A stretch of DNA of 64,000 bases from Acidobacteriota bacterium (GCA_013289955.1 JABCYZ010000007.1:124001-188000); one strand, 5' to 3'; shown: positions 1 to 8,792, counted from the first letter of the stretch. Numbers and translations are program-made. Notes: a model not told the origin generated them from the sequence alone.

Positions 1-952
1 CCACGTCGTAGCGGTGCGGCTCCGTCCTGGAAAAAGCCTGATGGGCAATTTCCTGGATCAACCCTTCGCGAAGGCCGACGCTCGGAATCGAAAAATTGCG
101 AATGTTGAGGTAGCGCCCCAGCGTGACGAAGGTAAGCGCGGCGATGCCCAGCACGTCCGCGCGATCCCGGCGGATGCCGTAGGACTTCATGCGCTCGCGC
201 ACATCGCGTTCCAAGAGATCCGGCAGGCGTTCCCGCAGCAGCGAGAGTTCGAGCGTGGGAAGTCCGTGCAGGCGGGGGCCGGGAGCGATATTCGCGAGCG
301 TTTCCGCATTTCCTCCCAGTGCGACGGCCACCTGATCGCCGAGGTTTGGCCGCGATGGCAGTCGTGATTCAAGAAGCGCGCGCACGTAGCGGCGGACTTG
401 TTCGGCCTGCATCGGGCGGATGGCGCCGGGGATTTTCAGTGTAGTCATGAGTCGCACGGTCCCCACGGGCAACTGTGCGCTTTGCTCGACGGTGTGGTCG
501 CGGATGACGCTGATCTCGAGGCTCCCGCCGCCTAGATCGGCGATGCACCGTGGCGGGGATTCCGGCCCGAGCGCGGCCATGACTGCTACGCGGCCGAGGC
601 GAGATTCTTCCGAGGAATTGATCACTTCGAGCGCGATGCCGCTCTTCTGCTTGATTTGGCGCACGAACGCGTCGCGGTTGCGGGCTTCGCGAGATGCGCT
701 TGTGGCCACGGCGCGATAACGCGTTACGCCAAATTCATCCATGATTTCGTGAAAGTGACGGAACGCTTTGACGCCCTTTTTGAAGAGATCTTCGCTGAAG
801 CGGTGGCGCAGAAAAACGCCTTCGCCGAGACGCAGCGAATACCTCTCGTTGACCAGCGGTTCGATATCGAGCGCGGAATAGGCGCGAGCGACGGCGAGGC
901 GCACAGCGTTGGAGCCCGCGTCAATGGCGGCGATATGAACCGGCTCGGACAT
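1..952 (-). CDS. ppx: Exopolyphosphatase / guanosine pentaphosphatase (Ppx/GppA), 3' end outside window
   Basis: Reading from the ATG at 952, about 317 codons are open to the window edge, and the stop lies outside. The N-terminus has the ASKHA phosphate-1 motif (DAGSNAVRL near residue 11) and, further on, the phosphate-2 motif ADLGGGSLE. Both are typical of Ppx/GppA enzymes, which release phosphate from polyphosphate chains or convert pppGpp to ppGpp in the cytoplasm. Which substrate applies cannot be told from sequence alone. The start lies 8 bases after the stop of the upstream kinase-like gene, so the two are probably cotranscribed. The ribosome binding site is weak, which fits translational coupling. 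Confidence 0.88.
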   Translation of the reverse strand, partial: MSEPVHIAAIDAGSNAVRLAVARAYSALDIEPLVNERYSLRLGEGVFLRHRFSEDLFKKGVKAFRHFHEIMDEFGVTRYRAVATSASREARNRDAFVRQIKQKSGIALEVINSSEESRLGRVAVMAALGPESPPRCIADLGGGSLEISVIRDHTVEQSAQLPVGTVRLMTTLKIPGAIRPMQAEQVRRYVRALLESRLPSRPNLGDQVAVALGGNAETLANIAPGPRLHGLPTLELSLLRERLPDLLERDVRERMKSYGIRRDRADVLGIAALTFVTLGRYLNIRNFSIPSVGLREGLIQEIAHQAFSRTEPHRYDV

Positions 953-960
953 TTCGGAAT

Positions 961-1815
961 TTACCGCCAGAGATGCGCGAGCGCGGCGGACGGCGTGTAT
1001 TTCGTCGCGCGAATACCGAGTTGCTCGCCGATACGCTGGCGAAGCTGCTTGTTGACGGCAGAGACGCTGGCTTCGCCGTCGAGTTCGATGAACGAGTGGC
1101 GCTTGGCCATCACTTCGAATTCGCGCTTGATCATGGTCTGGTAGCGGATGAAAGACCAATAGAGGTCGTGCGAAAGAGACATGTCGCGACCGGCTTCCCA
1201 GTAGCTAATGGCTTGCGCTTTTTTGAATTCGCGGGCGAAAGCGGTTTCCGGGCGCACGTTGAGCCAAAAAGTGAGATGCGGGCGCAGAGCCATGGCGTAC
1301 AGGCCGTTCAAATAGTCGCGATTGATGCCGCGGACGACGCCGCGGGCCACGAGCGTGAAAATAAAGCGGTCGGCAAGCACGACCGTCCCGGAGCGAAGCG
1401 CGGGCAAGACGCGGTGCTCGACCTGATCGAAGAAATCCGTGGCATACATCAGCGACAGAGTCAGGCGCGTTACCGCGTTTTTTGCGAGAAGCTCATCGAT
1501 GTCGCGTCCCACGAGGTACGATCTGCGCAATCCGCTGGTCTGCACGGCAAAGCCTTCCGATTCGAGCCATTCCTGGAGCAGCGCGATCTGTGTCGATCGT
1601 CCGGAGCCGTCCATCCCTTCGATGACGATGAGGTTTCCCGTAATTTCGCTCGGGTCGAAGCCAACAAGGGCTTCGCCGTAGAAATATTGCGCGGCGCCGT
1701 CCTCGCTCGGCGCGGCCGGTTTCGCCGAAGGAAGGGGCGCGCCTGTGGCTTGCGGCAATTCCGCGGGAACTGTCGGCGCGTTGAGTTTTTCTTTCTCTTT
1801 TTCCTGATCGGGCAT
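961..1815 (-). CDS. Thymidylate kinase-like P-loop protein with altered Walker A (paralog 1)
   Basis: About 284 residues. A low-complexity N-terminal tail of about 60 residues rich in Pro, Ala, Glu and Lys precedes a thymidylate-kinase-like P-loop fold. The Walker A region reads GMDGSGRST, so the usual invariant Lys is Arg. The DR motif follows as LADRFIF, and the helical lid region is recognisable. The ATG at 1815 has GGAG 5 bases upstream. A GTG at 1821 would overlap the upstream stop as GTGA and is the alternative start. Thymidylate kinase phosphorylates dTMP to dTDP, but the Lys to Arg change makes full activity doubtful. This copy may be a regulatory or heterodimer partner of the intact paralog just upstream. 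Confidence 0.75.
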   Translation of the reverse strand: MPDQEKEKEKLNAPTVPAELPQATGAPLPSAKPAAPSEDGAAQYFYGEALVGFDPSEITGNLIVIEGMDGSGRSTQIALLQEWLESEGFAVQTSGLRRSYLVGRDIDELLAKNAVTRLTLSLMYATDFFDQVEHRVLPALRSGTVVLADRFIFTLVARGVVRGINRDYLNGLYAMALRPHLTFWLNVRPETAFAREFKKAQAISYWEAGRDMSLSHDLYWSFIRYQTMIKREFEVMAKRHSFIELDGEASVSAVNKQLRQRIGEQLGIRATKYTPSAALAHLWR

Positions 1816-1817
1816 GC

Positions 1818-2579
1818 TCACTCCGGAGCCGGAATGCCTGGCGCAAAACGCTTCAAATCAATTTTGGATGCCACAATCTCGCGCATTTGTTTCTGCAGCT
1901 TGTTCACCGGCAACGTGCCATCCAGGACGACGAAATTATCGGAATCCACCATTTTGTCGTATTCCTCGAGGATGCGCGCCTGGAAGAGGCGGAAGCTCTC
2001 CGCGCGGTCGTATGACAGCGCCATATCCATCCCGGCTTCGTAGTATTTCAGTTTGGGACGCCCGCTGAGAATGCGGTGCACGGCCACGTCCAGCGGCGCG
2101 CGAAAATAAAACGTGATATCCGGCACGGGAGCAAAACGATAGAGATTTCTCAGCCAGCGCCCCGGACAGCCGCGAGCCGCGTCGCGGGCGAACGCTGTGT
2201 AAATGTAGCGGTCGGCCAGCACCAAATAGTCGCCCTGAAGGAGCGGCATGATCTGGCGTTCGCAGCGATCCGCAAAATCGGCCGCGTGCAGCAAGGAGAA
2301 TGTTGTGGGTGTGAGAAGTCGCCGCTGTTTTCCGCGGCGGGTCGCGGATTTCACCAGCGGCGAGGAATTCCATTCCGTAAAATGCAGGCGGTATCCGCCG
2401 ATTTCCAGCCAGCGCTTCAGCAGATAGAGTTGCGTGCTTTTGCCCGAACCGTCGGTGCCCTCCACGACGATCAATGCGCCGGGATAGGCGCGGCTGGGGA
2501 CCGGTTTTCCCGGCTGCGGCAGTGTGGATTTGGCCGCTTCCGTCCGCGGCAACTTTTGTGCGATGTCCTGATTTTCCAT
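1818..2579 (-). CDS. Thymidylate kinase-like protein, intact P-loop (paralog 2)
   Basis: About 253 residues. The Walker A is intact (GTDGSGKST, around residue 45) and the DR motif reads LADRYIYT. The rest resembles dTMP kinase, longer than the usual 210 residues because of an N-terminal extension. The ATG at 2579 is preferred; a TTG at 2582 is in frame directly before it. The stop at 1818-1820 lies 2 bases before the ATG of paralog 1, so the two are translationally coupled. The pair is followed by ppx, which suggests a nucleotide or phosphate role, but I cannot say whether either protein is the housekeeping Tmk. Both differ from standard Tmk in their flanking regions, so the substrate is left open. 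Confidence 0.78.
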   Translation of the reverse strand: MENQDIAQKLPRTEAAKSTLPQPGKPVPSRAYPGALIVVEGTDGSGKSTQLYLLKRWLEIGGYRLHFTEWNSSPLVKSATRRGKQRRLLTPTTFSLLHAADFADRCERQIMPLLQGDYLVLADRYIYTAFARDAARGCPGRWLRNLYRFAPVPDITFYFRAPLDVAVHRILSGRPKLKYYEAGMDMALSYDRAESFRLFQARILEEYDKMVDSDNFVVLDGTLPVNKLQKQMREIVASKIDLKRFAPGIPAPE

Positions 2580-2701
2580 CAAGTTCTTTGCGAGAGGCGA
2601 TCAGACAACTCAGTTTATCCCTGCATTGTTACTAAGGCATTACAACACACCCAGCCAGAACTGGCAAAGCGCGCGGGAAGCCATCCCCGAACTCCCGCAC
2701 C

Positions 2702-3787
2702 TTAAAAAGCGGCTATTTTGATGCGCAGGAATTTTCTCGGATTCTGCCGGAATTCGCCGATGAGCAATCGCAAATCTCCGGTGAGGCCGGTCAAGCTGTC
2801 GTAAAGCTTAGGATCGGAAAAGAGTTTGCCGACGGTGGTGGTGTTGTCGTTCAGTTTGGCAGTAGCGCTTGCCACGTTGTCGCTGGTTTCCTTCAGCTTT
2901 GTGTAGAGGGAGTCGTCGGTGGCGAGTTTGCCGAGGGTGCCTTTGCCGGCGCGCACATCTCCAATCACCGCGTTGCCATTCGATATCGCTTGCTTCGCTT
3001 CGTCATAGAGCGAGGGATCGTACAGGAGCTTCCCGATGGTTCCCTTCTGCGAACGGACGTCGGTCAGGATCACGTTCACATTGTCCAGACCCTTGTCCAC
3101 TTTGTTGTACATTTCGTCCGAGGCCACCAACTTGCCGAGCGAGCCCTGCCCGGCTTGAATGTTGGCAAGCATGGCGTCTCCGCGGGAAAGCAGGTTGTTC
3201 AGGTGATTGTAAGCCTGATCGTCGGTGAGCAGTTTTCCGAGCGAACCTTTTCCTGCTTTGACACCGTTGATCAGTTCCTGAACGTTTTCCGATAGCGCCT
3301 GAAGATTCCCGAGCATGTCCGCGCTCCGCTCGACCACTTCCTTCATGGCCTTTTCTTCTGTTCCGGGCACTTCCTGGCCGTCCTTCAGCGGAATGCCGGT
3401 GACTCCGAGGCTGATATTGACGTAGCGGTTGCCCAGCAATCCTTCCGTGACGAGACTGGCCGCGGAATCGGTGAGTATATCGTTCTCGTAGTGCTTGCCG
3501 ACGCGCATGACGACTTCGATGTTTCTGTTGCGGTCGCGGATTTTGCCTGGAATGCGAGGCGCCAGCCGGATGGATTCGACGTTGCCGACTTCGACGCCAT
3601 CGAGGCGGACCGGCGCGCCATTGGCGAGCCCGGAGACTTCCGGGAGATACGTGATCAGCCGGTATTTCGGACCGATCGTGCCCGCGCCCGTCACGTAGAA
3701 AATGCCCGCGGCCAGGACCGACAAGCCCACCAGCACGAAGAGCCCCACGCGCAGTTCCGTCCATGTAAGTTGTTTGCGCTGCGCCAT
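2702..3787 (-). CDS. mlaD: MCE/MlaD-family lipid-binding protein with five 34-residue repeats
   Basis: 361 residues. A single N-terminal membrane helix (about 14-34) is followed by an MCE domain (about 40-120, with the family pattern SGLANGAPVRLDGVEVG). After a helical stretch come five repeats of exactly 34 residues (about 177-346), each carrying a GKL motif followed by D and Y. MlaD-type proteins bind phospholipid in the periplasm and pass it to or from the inner-membrane MlaFE complex. A strong ribosome binding site (GGGAGGAAAG) precedes the ATG. The gene follows mlaE and mlaF in the same direction, completing the core of an ABC lipid transporter. The repeats are not part of the short E. 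coli MlaD and probably extend the protein across the periplasm. Confidence 0.88.
   Translation of the reverse strand: MAQRKQLTWTELRVGLFVLVGLSVLAAGIFYVTGAGTIGPKYRLITYLPEVSGLANGAPVRLDGVEVGNVESIRLAPRIPGKIRDRNRNIEVVMRVGKHYENDILTDSAASLVTEGLLGNRYVNISLGVTGIPLKDGQEVPGTEEKAMKEVVERSADMLGNLQALSENVQELINGVKAGKGSLGKLLTDDQAYNHLNNLLSRGDAMLANIQAGQGSLGKLVASDEMYNKVDKGLDNVNVILTDVRSQKGTIGKLLYDPSLYDEAKQAISNGNAVIGDVRAGKGTLGKLATDDSLYTKLKETSDNVASATAKLNDNTTTVGKLFSDPKLYDSLTGLTGDLRLLIGEFRQNPRKFLRIKIAAF
2750..3259 (-). repeat. Five tandem 34-residue coding repeats in mlaD
   Basis: The GKL motifs fall at residues 184, 218, 252, 286 and 320, an exact period of 34 residues (102 bases). Each unit has the form G-(S/T)-(L/I/V)-G-K-L-x-x-D-x-x-x-Y followed by a helix-like segment. 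The last unit is the most diverged and lacks the early Gly. The exact spacing suggests one superhelical turn or coiled-coil unit per repeat. Confidence 0.8.
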
Positions 3788-3831
3788 TTTTTCTTTCCTC
3801 CCTTTCGATCTTTCAAAGGACTACCGCCCAT

Positions 3832-4686
3832 TCACACCAGAAACCGCTTCAGATAATCATCCTGCGTATCCGCAAGCTCTTCCGGCCCGCCTTCGAAATA
3901 AACTCCGCCTTCGCGCAGAACCAGAAAACGCGTCGCCGCCATCCTGCCTGCGGTCCCAGCCTTTCCGTTCGGAGTGCTGTGGACGACGCGCTTGGTCGCT
4001 GGATCGAACCGGAAATTCGCCAGCGCAAAGCCGTCCTGGAGCCGCTGCGTAGCGAGCAGGGCCGTCACGCCGAATACATCGCGCAGCCGCAAGATCAGAG
4101 TGATGATCGTTTGCGAGGTGACCGGATCCAGACCTGCCGTGGGCGAATCATACAACACGATGGGTGGCTGGTTGATCAGCGCCCGGGCGATGGACACGCG
4201 ACGGCGCATTCCTCCGGAGAGTTCGGCCGGGAACAGGTCTATGGTGTGCTCCAGCTCCACAAATCGCAGCACTTCTAGCACTCGAGGCTCAATCTCATCG
4301 TCCATCACTTTGTCTTCCAACAGCCGGTAGGCCACGTTGTCCCCGACGGTCATGGAATCGAAGAGCGCGCCTTCTTGAAAGACAAATCCAATTTGGCGGC
4401 GGAATGCCAGCAGGTCTCGTTCGGCCATGCTCGAAACGTCGCGACCGAGGACTCGGATGTTTCCTTCAGAGGGCTTAAGGAGTCCCGCGGCTAGTTTGAG
4501 CGACAGGGTTTTCCCCGTGCCTGTTTCTCCCAAGAGAACGAGCGTCTCTCTCTCCTGCACCTGGAAGGATACGCCGCGCAAGATGTCGCCTTCATCGAAG
4601 CCGAGGCGGACGCTCTCAAATTTGATGGTGGGGCTGGAGTCGGGACTCGATGTGATGGGGCTATTCATCGGGTGTGTGCCCGCCAT
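3832..4686 (-). CDS. mlaF: MlaF-type ABC transporter ATP-binding protein
   Basis: 284 residues. Walker A is GETGTGKT (53-60) and the ABC signature reads LSGGMRRRVSIARAL. Walker B reads VLYDSPTAGLDP, so the usual catalytic Glu is Ser, and the H-loop position reads ATQRL, with Gln in place of His. The fold and neighbours (mlaE upstream, mlaD downstream) fit the ATPase of an Mla lipid transporter, acting at the inner face of the inner membrane. The two substitutions could lower ATPase turnover or be normal for this lineage. The ATG at 4686 is used; a second ATG at 4668 is equally possible, as neither has a clear ribosome binding site. Confidence 0.88.
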   Translation of the reverse strand: MAGTHPMNSPITSSPDSSPTIKFESVRLGFDEGDILRGVSFQVQERETLVLLGETGTGKTLSLKLAAGLLKPSEGNIRVLGRDVSSMAERDLLAFRRQIGFVFQEGALFDSMTVGDNVAYRLLEDKVMDDEIEPRVLEVLRFVELEHTIDLFPAELSGGMRRRVSIARALINQPPIVLYDSPTAGLDPVTSQTIITLILRLRDVFGVTALLATQRLQDGFALANFRFDPATKRVVHSTPNGKAGTAGRMAATRFLVLREGGVYFEGGPEELADTQDDYLKRFLV

Positions 4687-4775
4687 TATAGCGGCAATTG
4701 TGCTCTGACGCGGACACGAAACAATTTGTGGACACTCGACTGCGCAAGCTGGAATTCAGCGGGACTCCGGAGGGG

Positions 4776-5705
4776 CTAGAAAAGCTTGTCCGCGAGGAAT
4801 AACGCCACTTTGGTGAGAAATGCGTCGGCGACGATGATCAAGACGGATGACAGCACGGCAGCTTGCGTTGTGGCGCGGCCAACGCCCTGCGTACCTCCGC
4901 GGACAGTCAAGCCTTTGTAACAGCCAATAGTGGCGAGAATGAACGCGAAAAAAAACGGCTTGGTGAATCCTTGCATCAAGTCCGCAAAATCGAGGGCATC
5001 GATGGCGCGGCGCCAGAATTCGATCGCGCTGAGGCGGAGCGAAAAGACGGAGGCCACGCAGCCACCCAGAAGGCCCATGAAATCCGTCATGGCGGTCAGG
5101 AGCGGGAGGGTGAGCAGCGTGGCAATGACCCTCGGGGCTACCAGCTTGCGGACGGGGTCGGTCCCCATCGCACGCATGGCGTCCACTTGCTCGGTCACCA
5201 GCATGGAGCCAAGCTCGGAAGCGATTCCCGTAGCGCAGCGGCCAGTGACAAGCAATCCGGTCAGCGATGGCCCTAATTCGCGCACCAGGGCGATGGCCAC
5301 TACGTCGCCGGTCAGCGAACTCTGGCCGAAGCGGGTAAATTGCGAGCCTGTCTGCAACACCATCACCGCGCCGATAAAAAAGCCGGATAGCAAAATGATC
5401 GGCAGAGAACCTGCTCCGATGCTGTCCATCTGCTGCAAAATGTCTTGGAGGTAGAACGGCGGGGTGACCAGAGTGACAAATGTCCGGCCACAGAGCATGG
5501 CGTAATCCTGGACGTCCGCCACGGCTCCTTTGGCCGCATTCACCAACACTCCCGCGACGGTGATTGGCGGTTCCGTCTTGTCCTCGCGACCTGCGATCTG
5601 GAGAGGTGTGTCTGCCACGAGTACCTGTTTCGTCAGCTGTTTCGCTGAACTGCTGGGGCACAAAACCTGAGTCGGAAGCGTAACCGCGAGGCCGGAACAC
5701 GTCAA
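4776..5705 (-). CDS. mlaE: MlaE-type ABC transporter permease
   Basis: Up to 309 residues from a TTG at 5705. The MlaE permease core begins near residue 75 (PPFYLQDILQQMDSIG) and has the hydrophobic helices and the conserved RELGP and EQVDAMRAMG segments typical of the family. It forms the membrane channel of the Mla lipid transporter with MlaF and MlaD encoded just downstream. The family is usually about 255-265 residues, so the N-terminal 50 or so residues here may not be translated. In-frame GTG codons at 5618 and 5549 are alternatives. No convincing ribosome binding site decides the start. The divergent kinase gene begins 110 bases away. Confidence 0.87.
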   Translation of the reverse strand: MTCSGLAVTLPTQVLCPSSSAKQLTKQVLVADTPLQIAGREDKTEPPITVAGVLVNAAKGAVADVQDYAMLCGRTFVTLVTPPFYLQDILQQMDSIGAGSLPIILLSGFFIGAVMVLQTGSQFTRFGQSSLTGDVVAIALVRELGPSLTGLLVTGRCATGIASELGSMLVTEQVDAMRAMGTDPVRKLVAPRVIATLLTLPLLTAMTDFMGLLGGCVASVFSLRLSAIEFWRRAIDALDFADLMQGFTKPFFFAFILATIGCYKGLTVRGGTQGVGRATTQAAVLSSVLIIVADAFLTKVALFLADKLF

Positions 5706-5815
5706 GTAAACGATGGGATGGAGTCACGCAGCGGCTTTCCTCCCCGCAGTAAGTGAATCTCCGCTCCCGCTGTGGCGGCGGTGAATCGAGTCCGGTATCC
5801 TAACGTTCAAGAGCT

Positions 5816-8092
5816 ATGATCAGGTCTATGCCGGAAATTCCAGGCCGTATTGGCCCTTATCGCATCCTTTCGCAAGTCGGCGAAGGCGGCATGGGAATCG
5901 TCTACAAAGCGCACGACGAACGGCTGGATCGCGTCGTCGCTCTAAAGGTAGTTCGCGAGTCCGATGCAGATTCCGGAAGGCGCGATCGTCTTCTCAAAGA
6001 GGCTCGCACGGCCGCGCAGGTGGCGCACCCTCATGCTTGCCGTATCTACGACATAGCCGAAGCCGAAAACCGTCTCGTGATCGTGATGGAATTCATAGAA
6101 GGAGAATCGCTGGAAGTGCGCATCGAGCGCGGTCCCCTTCCCGCCCAGGAAGCAGCCCAGGTTGTTCTCTCCGTTCTGTCTGCGCTGGAGGCCTTTCACA
6201 AAGCGGGAATTGTCCATCGCGATTTAAAGCCCGCTAATATCATTCTCTCCGGCAGCGGGACAAAGCTCCTCGATTTTGGAATTGCCAAATGTAAACCGAC
6301 GTCCGCGCCTCAGGATAGCGAGGCGACACTTCCCGAGGCCACCATGCCGGGAGTATTTCTTGGCACACCCCGGTATGCTTCTCCCGAACAATTTCGCGGG
6401 CAGCCGGTCGAAGCACGCTCTGATCTTTATTCAATGGGCGCCATTTTCTTTGAAATGCTGACCGGCCGGCCGCCGTTCCCGGGCAATTCGTTCGCGGAGA
6501 TTGCCCATTCCGTGCTTCAAGGTTCACCTCCCGCACTCAGCGGTTCTGTCGCCATTTCCGCGATGGGCCGGATTATTCATCGTGCGCTGGCCCGCGACCC
6601 CGAAAACCGGTACGCGAACGCCGAGACGATGGCCGCAGAAATCCGTTCCACGCTCTTGATGGACGGCCTTGAGACAACCGCTTGCGCGCGGACCCTGCGA
6701 AGGGTAATCGTCCTGCCCTTCCGCATCTTGCGCCCGAACGAAGACATCGATTTCCTGGCTTACAGCTTGCCGGAAGCAATTACCGTTTCCCTTGCAGGCC
6801 TCGATAACCTGGTCGTTCGCTCTTCGGTTGTGGCCTCGCGTTACGCGGGCGACGCTCTCGATTTGCAGCAAATCGCAAAAGAGGCAGAGGTCGATGTCGT
6901 TCTTTCGGGCGCGCTCCTCCATGTTGGTGAACAGCTCCGGATCACGACCCAGCTCACCGAAGTTCCCAGCGGCACGCTGATCTGGTCGCACTCCTCTCAA
7001 GCGACGATCAGGGAACTGCTCGAACTTCACGATGACCTGGTCCGCCGCGTCATTGAATCTGTCATCCCATCGCTCAGCGTGCAGGAACACGAATCGCTCC
7101 AACTGGACCGCCCGGCCAGCCCGACCGTCTATCAGCTTTACCTCCAGGCCAACGAGTTCAGCCGCCAGTGGAATAATCTCCCGGCCGCCATCCAGATGTA
7201 TGAACGGTGCGTGAGTCTCGACGAGTCTTACGCTCCGGCCTGGGTCAGGCTTGGGCGCGCGCGTTGGCTCCTGGACAAATACAGCCTGGGCTCTCTGGAA
7301 GGCTTGCGGGCTGCCGACGAAGCATTTCAGACTGCTTTGCGCCTGAACCCGAATCTCACCCTTGCGCACAATCTGTACACGCATGTTCAAGTCGATCAGG
7401 GCCGCGCACTGGCAGCCATGAAGCGGCTGCTCGATCGCGCCAAGCATCGGAGAAGCGATGCCGAGCTCTGTGCAGGTCTTGGCCACGTTTTTAGATACTG
7501 CGGACTCCTGCAAGCTGCGCTTGTCGCCCATAAGGAAGCGCGCCGTCTCGATCCGCTGATTTCCACGAGCGTGATGAACACGTACATCCTGCTGGGCGAC
7601 TATCAGAGGGCTTTGGACGCCTCGACGAGCGACTACGGTTACGGGAGAGCCTTGGCACTAACAGGACTTGGGCGCTTCGAGGAGGCCGTGGCTCTCCTGA
7701 AGCAGCGCGAAGCCGACAAGCCTTGGCGGCTGGGATGCTTGTACCTCACCTCGCTGCGCGCGCTGCTCGAAGGGAAACGCGAAGAGAGTCTTGAGGCCAG
7801 TGAGGAGTTCCGGAAATCGACCTTCCGCGATCCCGAGGGAATCTTCTATTTTGCCCGCCATCTTAGCTATCTCCGTCAGGAAGACGAAGCCTTGGAGACG
7901 CTCTCGCGCTCCATTGATAACGGCTTTTTCTGCTATCCCGCGATGGTGCGCGATCCCTGGCTCGATCCCCTGCGATCGCGCCCTGAATTTACGGCGATCT
8001 TGCGCAAGTGCCAGCAATTGTACCGCGAAGCCTCAGCGGCTTTTCTCTCCTTCGGCGGTGATACGCTCCTTGGCCTCGCTGTCGAGAACTAG
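5816..8092 (+). CDS. Serine/threonine protein kinase with TolB-like and TPR regions
   Basis: 758 residues. The kinase domain spans about 14-275, with the Gly loop GEGGMG, Lys44, the catalytic HRDLKPAN (Asp136) and DFG (153-155), so it looks active. After it comes a region (about 295-420) resembling the TolB-like N-terminal part of adenylate-cyclase/kinase-associated proteins (VLPF start, LSGALLHVGEQLRI). The rest is TPR repeats to about residue 710. No membrane helix is evident, unlike PknB-type kinases, so it is probably cytoplasmic and may use the TPRs to bind targets. An alternative ATG lies at 5828. It stands alone, divergent from mlaE; its target is unknown. Confidence 0.9.
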   Translation: MIRSMPEIPGRIGPYRILSQVGEGGMGIVYKAHDERLDRVVALKVVRESDADSGRRDRLLKEARTAAQVAHPHACRIYDIAEAENRLVIVMEFIEGESLEVRIERGPLPAQEAAQVVLSVLSALEAFHKAGIVHRDLKPANIILSGSGTKLLDFGIAKCKPTSAPQDSEATLPEATMPGVFLGTPRYASPEQFRGQPVEARSDLYSMGAIFFEMLTGRPPFPGNSFAEIAHSVLQGSPPALSGSVAISAMGRIIHRALARDPENRYANAETMAAEIRSTLLMDGLETTACARTLRRVIVLPFRILRPNEDIDFLAYSLPEAITVSLAGLDNLVVRSSVVASRYAGDALDLQQIAKEAEVDVVLSGALLHVGEQLRITTQLTEVPSGTLIWSHSSQATIRELLELHDDLVRRVIESVIPSLSVQEHESLQLDRPASPTVYQLYLQANEFSRQWNNLPAAIQMYERCVSLDESYAPAWVRLGRARWLLDKYSLGSLEGLRAADEAFQTALRLNPNLTLAHNLYTHVQVDQGRALAAMKRLLDRAKHRRSDAELCAGLGHVFRYCGLLQAALVAHKEARRLDPLISTSVMNTYILLGDYQRALDASTSDYGYGRALALTGLGRFEEAVALLKQREADKPWRLGCLYLTSLRALLEGKREESLEASEEFRKSTFRDPEGIFYFARHLSYLRQEDEALETLSRSIDNGFFCYPAMVRDPWLDPLRSRPEFTAILRKCQQLYREASAAFLSFGGDTLLGLAVEN

Positions 8093-8146
8093 CGAATGCT
8101 GGGGCCGCGCCGCCAGAGGAGCAAGTCCTAATACGAGGTGAATCCA

Positions 8147-8512
8147 ATGATTGCTCGTATCGATCACGTCCAATTGGCTGCCCCAAAGGGTTGCGAATCG
8201 GCCGCTCGCGAATTCTACGGCTCGATTCTCGGCCTTCTTGAAATCGAAAAGCCCGCGCCTCTCCGCGCGCGCGGGGGCTGCTGGTTCGAATGCGGCGATC
8301 AACAACTTCATATCGGCGTGGAAGCCGCGTTTCAACCCGCCAAGAAGGCGCACCCGGCCTTCGCTGTCTCAGATCTTGGCAAGCTGCGTGAATCGCTGCT
8401 TGCACACGCTGTAAAAATCACGGCGGACGATTCGCTGCCGGACACCAAACGCTTCTTTGCAGAAGATCCCTGGGGGAACCGTCTCGAATTTCTCGAATCA
8501 CGTCGTTCGTGA
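8147..8512 (+). CDS. VOC-family (glyoxalase/bleomycin-resistance-like) protein
   Basis: About 121 residues. The single vicinal-oxygen-chelate module begins with IDHVQLAAP, where the His is a usual metal ligand, and ends with DPWGNRLEFLE, which carries the Glu ligand. Small one-domain VOC proteins act as dimers on varied substrates (lactoylglutathione, fosfomycin, dioxygenase substrates), so no reaction can be given. The ATG at 8147 is preferred over the in-frame GTG at 8138 because GAGGTG sits 6 bases upstream of it. A strong hairpin follows the stop, so this is probably the end of a transcription unit. Confidence 0.85.
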   Translation: MIARIDHVQLAAPKGCESAAREFYGSILGLLEIEKPAPLRARGGCWFECGDQQLHIGVEAAFQPAKKAHPAFAVSDLGKLRESLLAHAVKITADDSLPDTKRFFAEDPWGNRLEFLESRRS

Positions 8513-8565
8513 CGGGCTGGAAGAAGGGGAGCCGCTTGAAACCTCGGCTCCCCTTCTTGCCCGTC
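8511..8565 (+). terminator. Long hairpin after the VOC gene, probable terminator without T-tract
   Basis: A perfect 14-base-pair stem (8521-8534 with 8545-8558, 10-base loop) is extended by an outer GACGGGC/GCCCGTC stem (8511-8517 with 8559-8565), leaving a 3-base bulge. It overlaps the last codons and stop of the VOC gene. No T-run follows, so it may end transcripts in a Rho-assisted way or protect the mRNA 3' end. Confidence 0.5.
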
Positions 8566-8792
8566 GACGAGGACTTGCGGGATTAGTGTTTTATAGCGAT
8601 CTTGGCGTACTTATCGTATAGCCAGCGCAAGTATCGCTTGGCGCATGGCACGCGATTGCTTTGACCTTCGTGCGGTGCGGGCTCTTCAAGCGAGGCATGT
8701 CTTGCCGAGTTGCTGGACGCCGTGCGCATCCACGGTTAAACTCGTTGATTCCACGGATACAAGTTTCAGAGCAGGGGAGGGTGTTCGCGCGG

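Noticed and set aside
973..2043. Long open frame antisense to the thymidylate-kinase-like genes
   Set aside because: It mirrors the codon bias of the real genes on the other strand and has no family features. The same holds for 24110-25678, 47765-48961 and many others.
8661..8792. Longer N-terminus of aroC
   Set aside because: Chorismate synthases begin with the residues encoded from 8793; the upstream part is not conserved.
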